A stretch of DNA of 64,000 nt from Streptomyces coeruleorubidus (GCF_008705135.1 NZ_CP023694.1:7167001-7231000), one strand, 5' to 3'. Shown: positions 8,838 to 17,942, numbered from the stretch's first letter. The notes: generated by a model from the sequence alone, not told the origin. Numbers and translations are program-made.

Positions 8838-9764
8838 ATGCAGCACGGCAAGTACCGGTTCATCGTGGGCTTCCTCGCGCTGCCCCTGGGACTGTACGCG
8901 CTCTTCGTGATCTGGCCGTTCATCCAGTCCATTTACTACTCGTTCACGGACTGGACCGGCCTGAGTCCCGAATTCAAGATGGTCGGTTTCGACAACTACA
9001 ACCGGATGCTCGACGACGAGATCTTCTGGAAGTCGTTGCAGCACAGCCTGCTGTTCGCGCTCCTGCTGCCGGTCGTGACGATCGGCCTGGCACTGTTCTT
9101 CGCCTTCATGATCAACGTAGGCGGCAGAAAGAGGAAGAACGGCCCGGTCGTTTCCGGCGTCCGCGGCTCCTCCTTCTACAAAATCGTCTACTTCTTCCCG
9201 CAGGTCCTCTCGATCGCCATCGTCGCGCTGCTGTTCGCGTTCGCGTACAACCCGGACAGCGGCGCGATCAACTCGGTCCTGCGCGGAATCGGCCTCGGCG
9301 ACGTCCAGCCCCTGTGGCTCGGCGACCCCGACCTGGCGCTGTGGGCCGTGATGGCGGTGCTCGTCTGGTCCACGGTCGGCTTCTTCGTGGTCCTCTTCTC
9401 CGCCGGCATGGCCTCCATCCCGGCGGAGATGTACGAGGCGGCGCTCCTGGACGGCGCGAACCGGGTCACCACGTTCTTCCGCGTCACGCTGCCCCTGCTC
9501 TGGGACACCGTGCAGTCGGGCTGGGTCTACATGGGCATCCTCGCCCTGGGCGCCGAGTCGTTCGCGGTCGTGCAGATCATGACGACCGGGCCGGGCGGTC
9601 CCGACTACTCGACCACCGTCATGGTCCTGTACGTGTACCAGAAGGCGTTCCGTGACGGGCAGGCCGCCTACGCCACCACCATCGGTGTCGCCCTGCTCGT
9701 CGTCACGCTGGCCTTCGCCGCCGTGGTGATGCGGCTGGGCCGTCGCGAGCGGCTGGAGTACTGA
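8838..9764 (+). CDS. ngcF: GlcNAc/chitobiose ABC transporter permease
   Basis: About 308 aa with six hydrophobic segments, starting FIVGFLALPLGLYALFVIW. The MalF-type EAA loop is EAALLDGANRVTTFFRVTLP, the contact site for the ATPase. I prefer ATG 8838 to GTG 8832 because GGAG (8829-8832) is 5 bases before the ATG but overlaps the GTG. The gene is 42 bases after ngcE; the gap holds a 6-bp hairpin (8802-8818) and a duplicated ACGGCACCGG. No ATPase gene is present in the operon; in Streptomyces the shared ATPase MsiK serves such systems. Confidence 0.88.
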   Translation: MQHGKYRFIVGFLALPLGLYALFVIWPFIQSIYYSFTDWTGLSPEFKMVGFDNYNRMLDDEIFWKSLQHSLLFALLLPVVTIGLALFFAFMINVGGRKRKNGPVVSGVRGSSFYKIVYFFPQVLSIAIVALLFAFAYNPDSGAINSVLRGIGLGDVQPLWLGDPDLALWAVMAVLVWSTVGFFVVLFSAGMASIPAEMYEAALLDGANRVTTFFRVTLPLLWDTVQSGWVYMGILALGAESFAVVQIMTTGPGGPDYSTTVMVLYVYQKAFRDGQAAYATTIGVALLVVTLAFAAVVMRLGRRERLEY

Positions 9765-9768
9765 TCAG

Positions 9769-10692
9769 ATGAAGACGACCGAAACCCCCGCTCCCCTCCC
9801 GGCCGAGTCCGGCGCGCCGATCACCAAGACGGACACGCCACCGCCGCGGCCCCCGAAGGAGAAGAAGGAGGGCACGGTCCTCAACGCCTTCTCCCACGGC
9901 ATCCTCGTCATCTGGGCGTTCATGGTGGTGATGCCGCTGCTCTGGGCGGTCATGACGTCCTTCAAGGACGACCGATCGATCTTCTCCTCGCCCTGGTCAC
10001 TGCCGGACACGCTGCACTTCGACAACTGGTCGCGGGCGTGGACCGAGGCCAACATGAGCGACTACTTCCTCAACACGGTCCTCGTGGTCGGCGGTTCCCT
10101 CGTCGGCACGCTCGTCCTCGGCTCCATGGCTGCCTACGTCCTGGCCCGTTTCGACTTCCCGGGCAACCGCTTCATCTACTACCTGTTCATCGGCGGCATG
10201 AGCTTCCCGATCATGCTGGCGCTGGTCCCGCTGTTCTACGTCGTGAACAACATGGGCCTGCTGAACACCATCCACGGCCTGATCCTCGTCTACATCGCCT
10301 ACTCGCTGCCCTTCACGGTGTTCTTCCTGACGGCGTTCTTCCGCACGCTGCCGACCTCGATCGCCGAGGCGGCCTTCGTCGACGGCGCCTCGCACAGCCG
10401 GACGTTCTTCCAGATCATGCTGCCTATGGCCAAACCCGGCCTGATCAGCGTCGGCATCTTCAACTTCCTGGGCCAGTGGAACCAGTACATGCTCCCCACG
10501 GTCCTGAACACCGACCCCGACAAACGCGTCCTCACCCAGGGCCTCGTCCAGCTGGCGGTCAGCCAGGGCTACAAGGGCGACTGGTCGGGCCTCTTCGCGG
10601 GCCTGGTGATGGCGATGCTGCCGGTGCTCGCCGCGTACATCATCTTCCAGCGCCAGGTGGTGCAGGGGCTGACGGCGGGTGCGCTGAAGTAA
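9769..10692 (+). CDS. ngcG: GlcNAc/chitobiose ABC transporter permease
   Basis: 307 aa, MalG-type inner-membrane permease pairing with NgcF. A proline-rich cytoplasmic tail (residues 1-35) precedes six membrane segments; the EAA loop is EAAFVDGASHSRTFFQIMLP. It starts 4 bases after ngcF and so is translationally coupled. Only a weak 6-bp inverted repeat (CCGGGT 10699-10704 / ACCCGG 10711-10716) follows the stop. Confidence 0.88.
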   Translation: MKTTETPAPLPAESGAPITKTDTPPPRPPKEKKEGTVLNAFSHGILVIWAFMVVMPLLWAVMTSFKDDRSIFSSPWSLPDTLHFDNWSRAWTEANMSDYFLNTVLVVGGSLVGTLVLGSMAAYVLARFDFPGNRFIYYLFIGGMSFPIMLALVPLFYVVNNMGLLNTIHGLILVYIAYSLPFTVFFLTAFFRTLPTSIAEAAFVDGASHSRTFFQIMLPMAKPGLISVGIFNFLGQWNQYMLPTVLNTDPDKRVLTQGLVQLAVSQGYKGDWSGLFAGLVMAMLPVLAAYIIFQRQVVQGLTAGALK

Positions 10693-11021
10693 CGGCTGCC
10701 GGGTCCCAGTACCCGGGCACTCCCAGGTCCTCAAGGCACTGGAGTGGCGCGATCGCCCGCAGCTAGAGCGGCCACGACGCGCCCGGCCCCGACCCACCAC
10801 ACCCCGGCAGGCGCTACGCGCACCCCACCGAAGCAGCCCCAGGCCGCCGCAGGCACCCCGCCCGACCACCGGAGGTACGCGTCGCCCTCTGCAACCACAT
10901 GCACACACCCTGAATCGGTTCAACCTCTTGACGGGAGGCGACCCGAACGGCTCAGCTTAGAGTTCACTAGTTGGACATTGACGGGGCCTCATCGAAGCGG
11001 CCCCGCGCGCAGGAGGTCGTC
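10693..11021. other. Intergenic region before the ROK regulator
   Basis: 329 bases without a supportable gene. A TTGACG at 10928-10933 is the best -35 candidate, but the nearest TAGAGT (10958-10963) is 24 bases away, too far for a normal promoter. Nothing else stands out apart from the weak repeat after ngcG. Confidence 0.5.
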
Positions 11022-12233
11022 GTGGAGACTCCGGGGTCGCAGTCGTCGCTGCACCGAGCCAACCTGGAGCGGGTCGTACGAGCCGTGCGCCTGGCGGGCT
11101 CCCTCACCCAGGCCGAGATCGCGCGGACGACGGGCCTGTCCGCCGCGACGGTGTCCAACATCGTCCGGGAGTTGAAGGAAGGCGGCACGGTCGAGGTCAC
11201 ACCCACCTCGGCGGGCGGCCGCAGGGCCCGCAGCGTGTCCCTCAGCGGGGACGCCGGCATCGTCATAGGGGTCGACTTCGGCCACACCCACCTGCGCGTC
11301 GCCATCGGCAACCTCGCCCACCAGGTGCTCGCCGAAGAGTCCGAGCCACTCGACGTCGACGCCTCGTCGACCCAGGGCTTCGACCGGGCGGAACAGCTGG
11401 TCAGCCGCTTGATCGAGGCCACCGGCGTCGACCGGACCAAGATCGCCGGCGTCGGCCTCGGCGTGCCCGGCCCGATCGACGTGGAGTCCGGCACCCTCGG
11501 CTCGACCGCGATCCTCCCCGGCTGGACGGGGACGAAGCCCGCCGAGGAGCTCCACGGCCGCCTCGGCGTGCCCGTGCACGTGGACAACGACGCCAACCTC
11601 GGCGCCCTCGGCGAGATGGTCTGGGGCAGCGGCCGCGGCGTGCGCGACCTGGCGTACATCAAGGTCGCCAGCGGTGTCGGCGCGGGCTTGGTGATCAATG
11701 GCAAGATCTACCGCGGCCCGGGCGGTACCGCCGGAGAAATCGGACATATTACACTCGACGAATCCGGCCCCGTCTGCCGCTGCGGAAACCGCGGCTGCCT
11801 GGAGACCTTCGCGGCCGCGCGCTACGTGCTCCCGCTCCTCCAGTCCAGCCACGGCACCGACCTGACGATGGAAGGCGTCGTACGGCTCGCGCGGGACGGA
11901 GACCCGGGCTGCCGTCGGGTGATCGCCGACGTCGGCCGCCACATCGGCAGTGGAGTCGCCAATCTCTGCAACCTGCTGAACCCGAGCCGAGTGGTCCTCG
12001 GCGGTGATCTCGCCGAGGCCGGTGAGCTGGTGCTCGGGCCGATCCGGGAGTCCGTGGGCCGCTACGCCATTCCCAGTGCGGCACGCCAGCTTTCCGTTCT
12101 CCCCGGGGCTCTCGGCGGCCGTGCGGAGGTGCTCGGAGCGCTCGCGCTGGCCCTCAGCGAGATGGGCGATTCAACACTTTTGGACGGCACTGCCGTCGGG
12201 GCGCTGCAAGCGGCGACCCCTGCCTTCACTTAG
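11022..12233 (+). CDS. rok7B7: ROK-family transcriptional regulator next to xylFGH
   Basis: 403 aa from GTG 11022, chosen because AGGAGG (11011-11016) lies 5 bases upstream; a TTG at 10971 would add 17 residues without such a site. Winged helix-turn-helix at residues 25-53 (LTQAEIARTTGLSAATVSNI), then a ROK sugar-kinase-like domain with GVDFGHTHLRVAIG, GVGLGVPGPID and the zinc motif CRCGNRGCLE near 251-260. Rok7B7 of S. coelicolor controls xylose uptake and affects carbon catabolite repression and antibiotic production. The xylFGH genes follow directly, supporting the assignment. The effector sugar cannot be read from sequence. Confidence 0.85.
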   Translation: METPGSQSSLHRANLERVVRAVRLAGSLTQAEIARTTGLSAATVSNIVRELKEGGTVEVTPTSAGGRRARSVSLSGDAGIVIGVDFGHTHLRVAIGNLAHQVLAEESEPLDVDASSTQGFDRAEQLVSRLIEATGVDRTKIAGVGLGVPGPIDVESGTLGSTAILPGWTGTKPAEELHGRLGVPVHVDNDANLGALGEMVWGSGRGVRDLAYIKVASGVGAGLVINGKIYRGPGGTAGEIGHITLDESGPVCRCGNRGCLETFAAARYVLPLLQSSHGTDLTMEGVVRLARDGDPGCRRVIADVGRHIGSGVANLCNLLNPSRVVLGGDLAEAGELVLGPIRESVGRYAIPSAARQLSVLPGALGGRAEVLGALALALSEMGDSTLLDGTAVGALQAATPAFT

Positions 12234-12239
12234 AGAACG

Positions 12240-12257
12240 GATGGCACCGTTGCCATC
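12240..12257. promoter_or_regulatory. Palindrome between the ROK gene and xylF, operator candidate
   Basis: GATGGCA and TGCCATC form a perfect 7-bp inverted repeat around CCGT. It begins 6 bases after the ROK stop and ends about 98 bases before the xylF start. It could be the ROK operator on the xylF promoter, or a short hairpin ending the ROK transcript. Two TTGAC boxes (12276-12280 and 12299-12303) follow, but no convincing -10 partner was found. Confidence 0.45.
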
Positions 12258-12354
12258 TCGTTAAGGATTTACTTCTTGACGTCGCACGTGTGGCCGAGTT
12301 GACTTCCAGCCACCTCGGCCGCAATGTCGCGGCCTCGTCAGGGAGGTTTCTGAA

Positions 12355-13467
12355 GTGAACACGCGTATGCGTCGCGCCGCTGTTGCGATTGCCGCCGGTG
12401 CGATGGCCGTTTCGCTTGCTGCCTGTGGCAGCGCCAAGGAGTCGGGCGACAGCGCCGACTCCACCGGGTCCGCCAAGAAGGGCGACGACATCAAGGTCGG
12501 CCTGCTCCTTCCCGAGAACGCGACCGCCCGTTACGAGAAGTTCGACCGGCCGCTCATCGAGAAGAAGGTCAAGGAACTCACCAACGACAAGGGTGAGGTC
12601 GTCTACGCCAACGCCAAGCAGGACGCCAGCACGCAGAACCAGCAGGTCGACACGATGGTGACCAACAAGGTCGACGTGCTGATCGTGGACGCGGTGGACT
12701 CCAAGGCCATCGCCGGCTCGGTGAAGAAGGCCAAGGACGCGGGCATCCCCGTCGTCGCCTACGACCGCCTGGCCGAGGGCCCGATCGACGCCTACACCTC
12801 GTTCGACAACGAGACCGTCGGCAAGACCCAGGGCGAGGCCCTGCTGAAGGCCCTGGGCGACAAGGCCAAGGACGGCCAGATCGTCATGATGAACGGGTCG
12901 TCCACCGACCCGAACGCCGCCCAGTTCAAGAAGGGCGCCCACTCCGTCCTCGACGGCAAGGTGAAGGTCGGCCGCGAGTACGACACCAAGGAGTGGAAGC
13001 CGGAGAACGCCAACTCCAACATGGAGGGCGCCATCTCCGCCCTCGGCAAGGACAAGATCGTCGGCGTCTACTCCGCCAACGACGGCATGGCGGGCGGCAT
13101 CATCACCGCCCTGAAGGCGGCCGGCATCGCCGACATCCCCGTCACCGGCCAGGACGCCGAACTCGCGGGCGTGCAGCGCATCGTCACCGGTGAGCAGTAC
13201 ATGAGCGTCTACAAGCCCTACCCGCAGGAGGCGGACGTCGCGGCCGAGATGGCCGTCGCCCTCGCCCAGGGCAAGTCGCTCGACTCGATCGCCAAGGACA
13301 AGGTCGACAGCCCGACCACCAAGGCCATCCCGTCCGTCCTGGTCCCGGTCGTCTCGCTGACCAAGGACAACATCAACGACACCGTCATCAAGGACGGCAT
13401 CTACACCGTGAGCGAGATCTGCTCCGGCAAGTACAAGGCCGCCTGCGACAAGATCGGCCTCAAGTAG
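12355..13467 (+). CDS. xylF: Xylose ABC transporter substrate-binding lipoprotein
   Basis: 370 aa, GTG start with GGGAGG (12341-12346) 8 bases upstream. Lipoprotein signal with lipobox SLAAC (Cys24). The body is a periplasmic-binding-protein-4 (LacI-like) fold seen in xylose/ribose binders: GLLLPENATARYEKFD, VDVLIVDAVDSKAIA, VVAYDRL, DAELAGVQRI. It captures pentose outside the cell for XylGH. The region around its stop codon is repeated in tandem, and two strong hairpins lie between it and xylG, consistent with making binding protein in excess of the membrane complex. Confidence 0.9.
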   Translation: MNTRMRRAAVAIAAGAMAVSLAACGSAKESGDSADSTGSAKKGDDIKVGLLLPENATARYEKFDRPLIEKKVKELTNDKGEVVYANAKQDASTQNQQVDTMVTNKVDVLIVDAVDSKAIAGSVKKAKDAGIPVVAYDRLAEGPIDAYTSFDNETVGKTQGEALLKALGDKAKDGQIVMMNGSSTDPNAAQFKKGAHSVLDGKVKVGREYDTKEWKPENANSNMEGAISALGKDKIVGVYSANDGMAGGIITALKAAGIADIPVTGQDAELAGVQRIVTGEQYMSVYKPYPQEADVAAEMAVALAQGKSLDSIAKDKVDSPTTKAIPSVLVPVVSLTKDNINDTVIKDGIYTVSEICSGKYKAACDKIGLK

Positions 13468-13511
13468 GCGATCGGGATCGGCCTCAAGTAGGCAATCGGT
13501 CTCAGGCAGGC
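13452..13511. repeat. Tandem triplication of the xylF stop-codon region
   Basis: The 18-base sequence GATCGGCCTCAAGTAGGC, which encodes the last residues and stop of xylF (13452-13469), recurs exactly at 13476-13493 and, with four changes, at 13494-13511. The extra copies are untranslated. This looks like a local slippage or unequal-crossover event just after the gene. Confidence 0.85.
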
Positions 13512-13535
13512 AGTCGCCAGGTCCCTGAGGGAGTA

Positions 13536-13559
13536 CGGGAGTCCGTGTCCGGACTCCCG
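13536..13559 (+). terminator. Hairpin 1 in the xylF-xylG gap (attenuator or mRNA stabiliser)
   Basis: CGGGAGTCCG and CGGACTCCCG pair perfectly over 10 bp around a TGTC tetraloop. With hairpin 2 it probably limits read-through into xylG or protects the xylF mRNA from 3' exonucleases. Confidence 0.7.
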
Positions 13560-13592
13560 CCACTCCCGTACGGGACCCGCTGCCCCGAGTTC

Positions 13593-13641
13593 CTCCGGCG
13601 CCCCGCCATACCAGCCCCGCAAGCTACGCGGGGCGCCGGAG
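13593..13641 (+). terminator. Hairpin 2 in the xylF-xylG gap
   Basis: A perfect 14-bp stem, CTCCGGCGCCCCGC (13593-13606) with GCGGGGCGCCGGAG (13628-13641), encloses a 21-base loop. It lies 66 bases upstream of the xylG GTG and does not cover its ribosome site. Confidence 0.7.
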
Positions 13642-13706
13642 TGATCACTCCTCCCACACTTCTGCACAACCTCCCGCCGGGTCAGGCGGCGAAGGAGATG
13701 GTTCAC

Positions 13707-14489
13707 GTGTCCGCTACGCCCGTGCTGGCGTTGCGCGGGGTCTCCAAGCGGTTCGGTGCCGTACAGGCGCTCACCGACGTAGAGCTTGAGGTCCACGCCG
13801 GTGAGGTGGTCGCCCTGGTCGGCGACAACGGCGCCGGAAAGTCCACGCTGGTCAAGACGATCGCCGGCGTGCACCCCATCGATGAGGGCGTCATCGAATG
13901 GGACGGCAGGTCCGTCCAGATCAACAAACCGCACGACGCCCAGAACCTGGGCATCGCGACCGTCTACCAGGACCTCGCGCTGTGCGACAACATCGACGTC
14001 GTCGGCAACCTCTACCTGGGCCGGGAGATCCGCAAGCGCGGTGTCCTGGACGAGGTGGAGATGGAGCGCCGCTCCCGCGAGCTCCTCGACACGCTGTCGA
14101 TCCGCATCCCCAGCGTCCGCATCCCGATCGCCTCGCTGTCCGGCGGCCAGCGCCAGACCGTGGCCATCGCCCGGTCCATGCTCGGCGAGCCCAAGCTGGT
14201 CATCCTCGACGAGCCCACCGCCGCCCTCGGCGTCGAGCAGACCGCGCAGGTCCTCGACCTGGTCGAGCGGCTGCGCGAGCGCGGCCACGCCGTGATCCTC
14301 ATCAGCCACAACATGGCTGACGTCAAGGCCGTCGCGGACAAGGTCGCCGTACTGCGCCTCGGGCGCAACAACGGCATCTTCGAGGTCAAGTCGACCTCGC
14401 AGGAAGAGATCATCTCCGCCATCACCGGCGCCACCGACAACGCCGTGACCCGCCGTGCGGCGCGCACGAACGGGGAGGGTTCCAAGTGA
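13707..14489 (+). CDS. xylG: Xylose ABC transporter ATP-binding protein, single domain
   Basis: 260 aa from GTG 13707, which has AAGGAG (13692-13697) 9 bases upstream; the ATG at 13698 would abut that site. Walker A GDNGAGKST (39-47), signature LSGGQRQTVAIA (about 145-156), Walker B LVILDEPTAALG and H-loop ILISHN are intact. It powers pentose import through XylH. Enteric XylG/RbsA proteins have two fused ABC domains (about 500 aa); this one has a single domain and must act as a homodimer. GTGA overlap with xylH. Confidence 0.9.
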   Translation: MSATPVLALRGVSKRFGAVQALTDVELEVHAGEVVALVGDNGAGKSTLVKTIAGVHPIDEGVIEWDGRSVQINKPHDAQNLGIATVYQDLALCDNIDVVGNLYLGREIRKRGVLDEVEMERRSRELLDTLSIRIPSVRIPIASLSGGQRQTVAIARSMLGEPKLVILDEPTAALGVEQTAQVLDLVERLRERGHAVILISHNMADVKAVADKVAVLRLGRNNGIFEVKSTSQEEIISAITGATDNAVTRRAARTNGEGSK

Positions 14490-15787
14490 GCATCGACAAG
14501 ACCTCCGCGGCCACGGGAGCCCCCGAAGACCACGTCGTGGAGAACCCCGAGGCGGCCAAGGCGGCCGTGACGGTCGTCGACCCCCGGCTGCTGGTGCGCG
14601 AGCAGGGCCTCGCCGGCTACGTCACCGAGTTCAAGCGCAAGATGAAGTCCGGAGACCTGGGCTCCATCCCGGTCGTCATCGGCCTGGCGATCATCTGGAT
14701 CATCTTCACGAGCCTGAACTCCAACTTCCTCACCGCGGGCAACCTGTCCGACATGTCCGTCGCCATGGTCGGCACGGGCATGATCGCCGTCGGCATCGTG
14801 TTCGTGCTGCTGCTGGGCGAGATCGACCTGTCGGTCGGCTCGGTCAGCGGTGTGGCGGGTGCGAGCTTCGCCGTGCTGAACGTCACCAACGGCATGAACG
14901 AGTGGCTCGCCTTCCTGCTGGCCATCGTCACCGGCACGGTCGCCGGCGCGCTGCACGGCTTCTTCTTCGCGAAGATCGGCGTTCCCGCGTTCGCCGTCAC
15001 CCTGGCCGGACTGCTGTTCTGGAACGGCTTCATGCTCCAGATCCTGGGTGACAACGGCACGATCAACCTCGACCCGGACGGGGTCGTGGCCCAGCTGACC
15101 AGCTACTACTTCTCGGACGTGGCCGCCGCCTACGGGCTGGCCGCGGTGGTGACCGCAGGGTTCTTCCTCAGCTCCTTCCTGGGCAACCGGCGCCGGGAGG
15201 CAGCGGGGGTGCCGTCGCGGCCGCTGAGCGAGACCATCGTGCGGACGGTGCTGCTGGCGGTCGTCGCGTTCGCCGTCGCCATCGTCTTCAACCAGTACAA
15301 GGGCCTGCCGCTGGCCGTGGTAATCTTCATCGTGGTGTTGCTGGTCACGGACTTCGTGCTGCGGCGCACGGCGTACGGCCGGAAGGTGTTCGCGCTCGGT
15401 GGCAGCGTCGAGGCGTCGCGCCGGGCCGGTATCAACGTGGAGATGGTCCGGATCTCGGTCTTCGCGATCTCCGGGACGTTCGCGGCGGTCGGCGGTCTGT
15501 TCATCGCGTCGAAGATCGCCGCGGCGAACCAGGGTGCCGGTGGCGGTGACCTGCTGATGAACGCGATCGCCGCCGCGGTGATCGGCGGTACGTCGCTGTT
15601 CGGCGGTCGTGGGCGGACGTGGAACGCGCTGCTCGGTGTGCTGGTGATCGTGTCGATCCAGTACGGGCTCGCCCTGGAGGGCATCGCTTCTCCCGTGCAG
15701 TACATGATCACCGGTGGTGTGCTGTTGGCCACGGTGGTGATCGACGCGGTGACGCGCAAGACGCAGAAGACCGCAGGGCGCGCGTAG
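14486..15787 (+). CDS. xylH: Xylose ABC transporter permease
   Basis: 433 aa, GTG start overlapping the xylG stop. A 65-residue cytoplasmic N-terminus precedes about ten or more hydrophobic segments of the RbsC/XylH (BPD_transp_2) type: VVIGLAIIWIIFTSLNSNFL, GIVFVLLLGEIDLSVGSVSG, GRKVFALGGSVEASRRAGIN, NAIAAAVIGGTSLFGGRGR. The LSVGSVSG and GGTSLFGGRG loops are family hallmarks. It forms the membrane channel for pentose and ends the operon at a strong terminator. Confidence 0.9.
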   Translation: MSIDKTSAATGAPEDHVVENPEAAKAAVTVVDPRLLVREQGLAGYVTEFKRKMKSGDLGSIPVVIGLAIIWIIFTSLNSNFLTAGNLSDMSVAMVGTGMIAVGIVFVLLLGEIDLSVGSVSGVAGASFAVLNVTNGMNEWLAFLLAIVTGTVAGALHGFFFAKIGVPAFAVTLAGLLFWNGFMLQILGDNGTINLDPDGVVAQLTSYYFSDVAAAYGLAAVVTAGFFLSSFLGNRRREAAGVPSRPLSETIVRTVLLAVVAFAVAIVFNQYKGLPLAVVIFIVVLLVTDFVLRRTAYGRKVFALGGSVEASRRAGINVEMVRISVFAISGTFAAVGGLFIASKIAAANQGAGGGDLLMNAIAAAVIGGTSLFGGRGRTWNALLGVLVIVSIQYGLALEGIASPVQYMITGGVLLATVVIDAVTRKTQKTAGRA

Positions 15788-15797
15788 CTCCGAAGAA

Positions 15798-15838
15798 CAT
15801 GACCGTGCCCGGCACCGTGAGTGCCGGGCACAGTCATG
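15798..15838 (+). terminator. Terminator after xylH
   Basis: CATGACCGTGCCCGGCAC (15798-15815) pairs with GTGCCGGGCACAGTCATG (15821-15838), 17 of 18 positions matched, around a CGTGA loop. It begins 10 bases after the xylH stop. No U-tract, as is common in Streptomyces. Confidence 0.9.
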
Positions 15839-15966
15839 TCGTAGGTGTGGCACAACTTGGGTACAGCCGAACGCGTGACGTACGACGCATGGCCTCGGCG
15901 TCGCCCGCGAAGGCGGAACATTAGACTCGACAAGCCCGGCAACAGCTCTACTGCAAGGAGGCACGG

Positions 15967-17934
15967 GTGCCGCTGCTGACCCGTATCAGGGGACCGCGCG
16001 ATCTGGACCGGCTCAGCCTGGAGGAGCTGAACCAGCTGGCGGAGGAGATCCGGACCTTCCTTGTCGAAGCGGTCTCCAAGACCGGCGGTCACCTCGGCCC
16101 CAACCTCGGCGTGGTGGAGCTCACCATCGCCCTGCACCGGGTCTTCGAATCGCCCAAGGACAAGGTGCTCTGGGACACCGGACACCAGTCCTACGTGCAC
16201 AAGCTCCTCACCGGCCGTCAGGACTTCTCCAAGCTGAAGATGAAGGGCGGCCTGTCCGGCTACCCCTCGCAGGCCGAGTCCGAGCACGACATCATCGAGA
16301 ACTCGCACGCCTCGACCGTCCTCGGCTGGGCCGACGGCATCGCCAAGGCCAACGAGCTCCTCGAGCGCGACAGCCACGTCGTCGCCGTGATCGGTGACGG
16401 CGCGCTGACCGGCGGCATGGCCTGGGAGGCGCTGAACAACATCGCCGACGCCAAGGACCGGCCCCTCGTCATCGTCGTCAACGACAACGAGCGGTCCTAC
16501 GCGCCGACCATCGGCGGTCTCGCCAACCACCTCGCGACGCTGCGGACGACGGACGGCTACGAGCGGTTCCTCGCCCGCACCAAGGAGGTGCTGGAGCGCA
16601 CCCCCGTCGTCGGACGGCCGCTCTACGGCACCCTGCACGGCGCCAAGAAGGGCCTGAAGGACTTCATCGCCCCGCAGGGCATGTTCGAGGACCTCGGCCT
16701 GAAGTACGTCGGCCCGATCGACGGACACGACCTGGAGGCCCTGGAGTCCGCGCTCGCGCGGGCCAAGCGGTTCGGCGGGCCGGTCATCGTGCACTGCCTC
16801 ACCGAGAAGGGCCGCGGCTACCAGCCCGCCCTCCAGGACGAGGCCGACCGCTTCCACGCCGTCGGCAAGATCCACCCCGACACGGGCCTGCCGATCGCCT
16901 CCTCCGGCGCCGACTGGACGTCCGTGTTCGGCGAGGAGATGGTCAAGCTCGGCGAGGAGCGCGAGGACATCGTCGCCATCACCGCCGCCATGCTCCAGCC
17001 GGTGGGCCTGGACAGGTTCGCCAAGCGCTTCCCCGAACGGGTCTACGACGTCGGCATCGCCGAGCAGCACGGCGCCGTGTCCGCGGCGGGCCTGGCGACG
17101 GGCGGTGTGCACCCGGTGTTCGCGGTGTACGCCACGTTCCTCAACCGCGCCTTCGACCAGGTGCTGATGGACGTGGCCCTGCACAAGTGCGGGGTGACCT
17201 TCGTCCTGGACCGGGCCGGTGTCACCGGCACGGACGGGGCGTCCCACAACGGCATGTGGGACATGTCGATCCTCCAGGTCGTGCCGGGGCTGCGGCTGGC
17301 CGCGCCGCGTGACGCCGACCAGGTCCGTGCCCAACTGCGCGAGGCCGTCGCGGTCGATGACGCGCCGACCGTGGTCCGCTTCTCCAAGGGCGCCGTCGGT
17401 CCCGCCGTTCCCGCCGTGGGCCGCGTCGGCGGCATGGACGTGCTGCGCGAGCCCGGCACCGACCGGCCCGATGTGCTGCTGGTCTCCGTCGGCGCCCTCG
17501 CGCCGATGTGCCTGGAGATCGCCGGTCTGCTCGACAAGCAGGGCATCTCCACCACCGTCGTCGACCCGCGCTGGGTCAAACCCGTCGACGAGGCCATGGC
17601 CCCGCTCGCCGAGCGGCACCGCGTGGTCGTCACCGTCGAGGACAACAGCCGGGTCGGTGGTGTCGGTTCGGCGATCGCGCAGGCGCTGCGTGACGCGGGC
17701 GTCGACGTGCCGCTGCGCGACTTCGGCATCCCGCCGCGCTTCCTCGACCACGCCTCGCGCGCCGAGGTCATGGCCGAGATCGGCCTCACGGCACCGGACA
17801 TCGCCCGGCAGGTGACCGGGCTGGTCGCCAAGCTGGACGGCCTCCCCCACTCTCGGCTGCGCTCGAGCGGGGGGACCCCCACCGAGCACTCCGCGGCCGA
17901 CGCCGTCGACTCCGTGGAACCCGCGCGCGACTGA
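15967..17934 (+). CDS. dxs: 1-deoxy-D-xylulose-5-phosphate synthase
   Basis: 655 aa, GTG start with AGGAGG 5 bases upstream. Condenses pyruvate and glyceraldehyde-3-phosphate to DXP, the first step of the MEP isoprenoid route, using thiamine diphosphate. The ThDP motif runs from [16 protein letters not shown] to VIVVNDN; the transketolase pyrimidine-binding domain ([33 protein letters not shown]) and C-terminal domain follow. The usual end of the enzyme is near TGLVAKLDG; beyond it come about 33 residues, the first of which are read from an interspersed repeat at 17841-17883. A terminator hairpin follows. Confidence 0.95.
   Translation: MPLLTRIRGPRDLDRLSLEELNQLAEEIRTFLVEAVSKTGGHLGPNLGVVELTIALHRVFESPKDKVLWDTGHQSYVHKLLTGRQDFSKLKMKGGLSGYPSQAESEHDIIENSHASTVLGWADGIAKANELLERDSHVVAVIGDGALTGGMAWEALNNIADAKDRPLVIVVNDNERSYAPTIGGLANHLATLRTTDGYERFLARTKEVLERTPVVGRPLYGTLHGAKKGLKDFIAPQGMFEDLGLKYVGPIDGHDLEALESALARAKRFGGPVIVHCLTEKGRGYQPALQDEADRFHAVGKIHPDTGLPIASSGADWTSVFGEEMVKLGEEREDIVAITAAMLQPVGLDRFAKRFPERVYDVGIAEQHGAVSAAGLATGGVHPVFAVYATFLNRAFDQVLMDVALHKCGVTFVLDRAGVTGTDGASHNGMWDMSILQVVPGLRLAAPRDADQVRAQLREAVAVDDAPTVVRFSKGAVGPAVPAVGRVGGMDVLREPGTDRPDVLLVSVGALAPMCLEIAGLLDKQGISTTVVDPRWVKPVDEAMAPLAERHRVVVTVEDNSRVGGVGSAIAQALRDAGVDVPLRDFGIPPRFLDHASRAEVMAEIGLTAPDIARQVTGLVAKLDGLPHSRLRSSGGTPTEHSAADAVDSVEPARD
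17841..17883. repeat. Streptomyces-type interspersed repeat inside the 3' end of dxs
   Basis: The element starts CCTCCCCCACTCTCGGCTGC and ends GGGGGGACCCCCACC, the layout of a short repeat widespread in Streptomyces genomes, normally between genes. The C-rich start can pair with the G-rich middle. Here it is translated in frame as [15 protein letters not shown] related element lies at 19651-19692. Confidence 0.75.
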
Positions 17935-17942
17935 CACCGCTG

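Noticed and set aside
8832-8840. GTG 8832 as the start of ngcF
   Set aside because: The GGAG ribosome site overlaps it; ATG 8838 has normal spacing.
5475-9044. A 1189-codon open frame on the minus strand across GH92 and ngcE
   Set aside because: It covers two well-supported genes and its own promoter region in another frame; the composition is the usual GC-rich shadow pattern.
10928-10963. TTGACG with TAGAGT as a promoter for the ROK gene
   Set aside because: The 24-base spacing is too long for a sigma-70-type promoter.
12276-12304. TTGACG and TTGACT upstream of xylF as a promoter pair
   Set aside because: Both resemble -35 boxes; no acceptable -10 was found, so no promoter is claimed.
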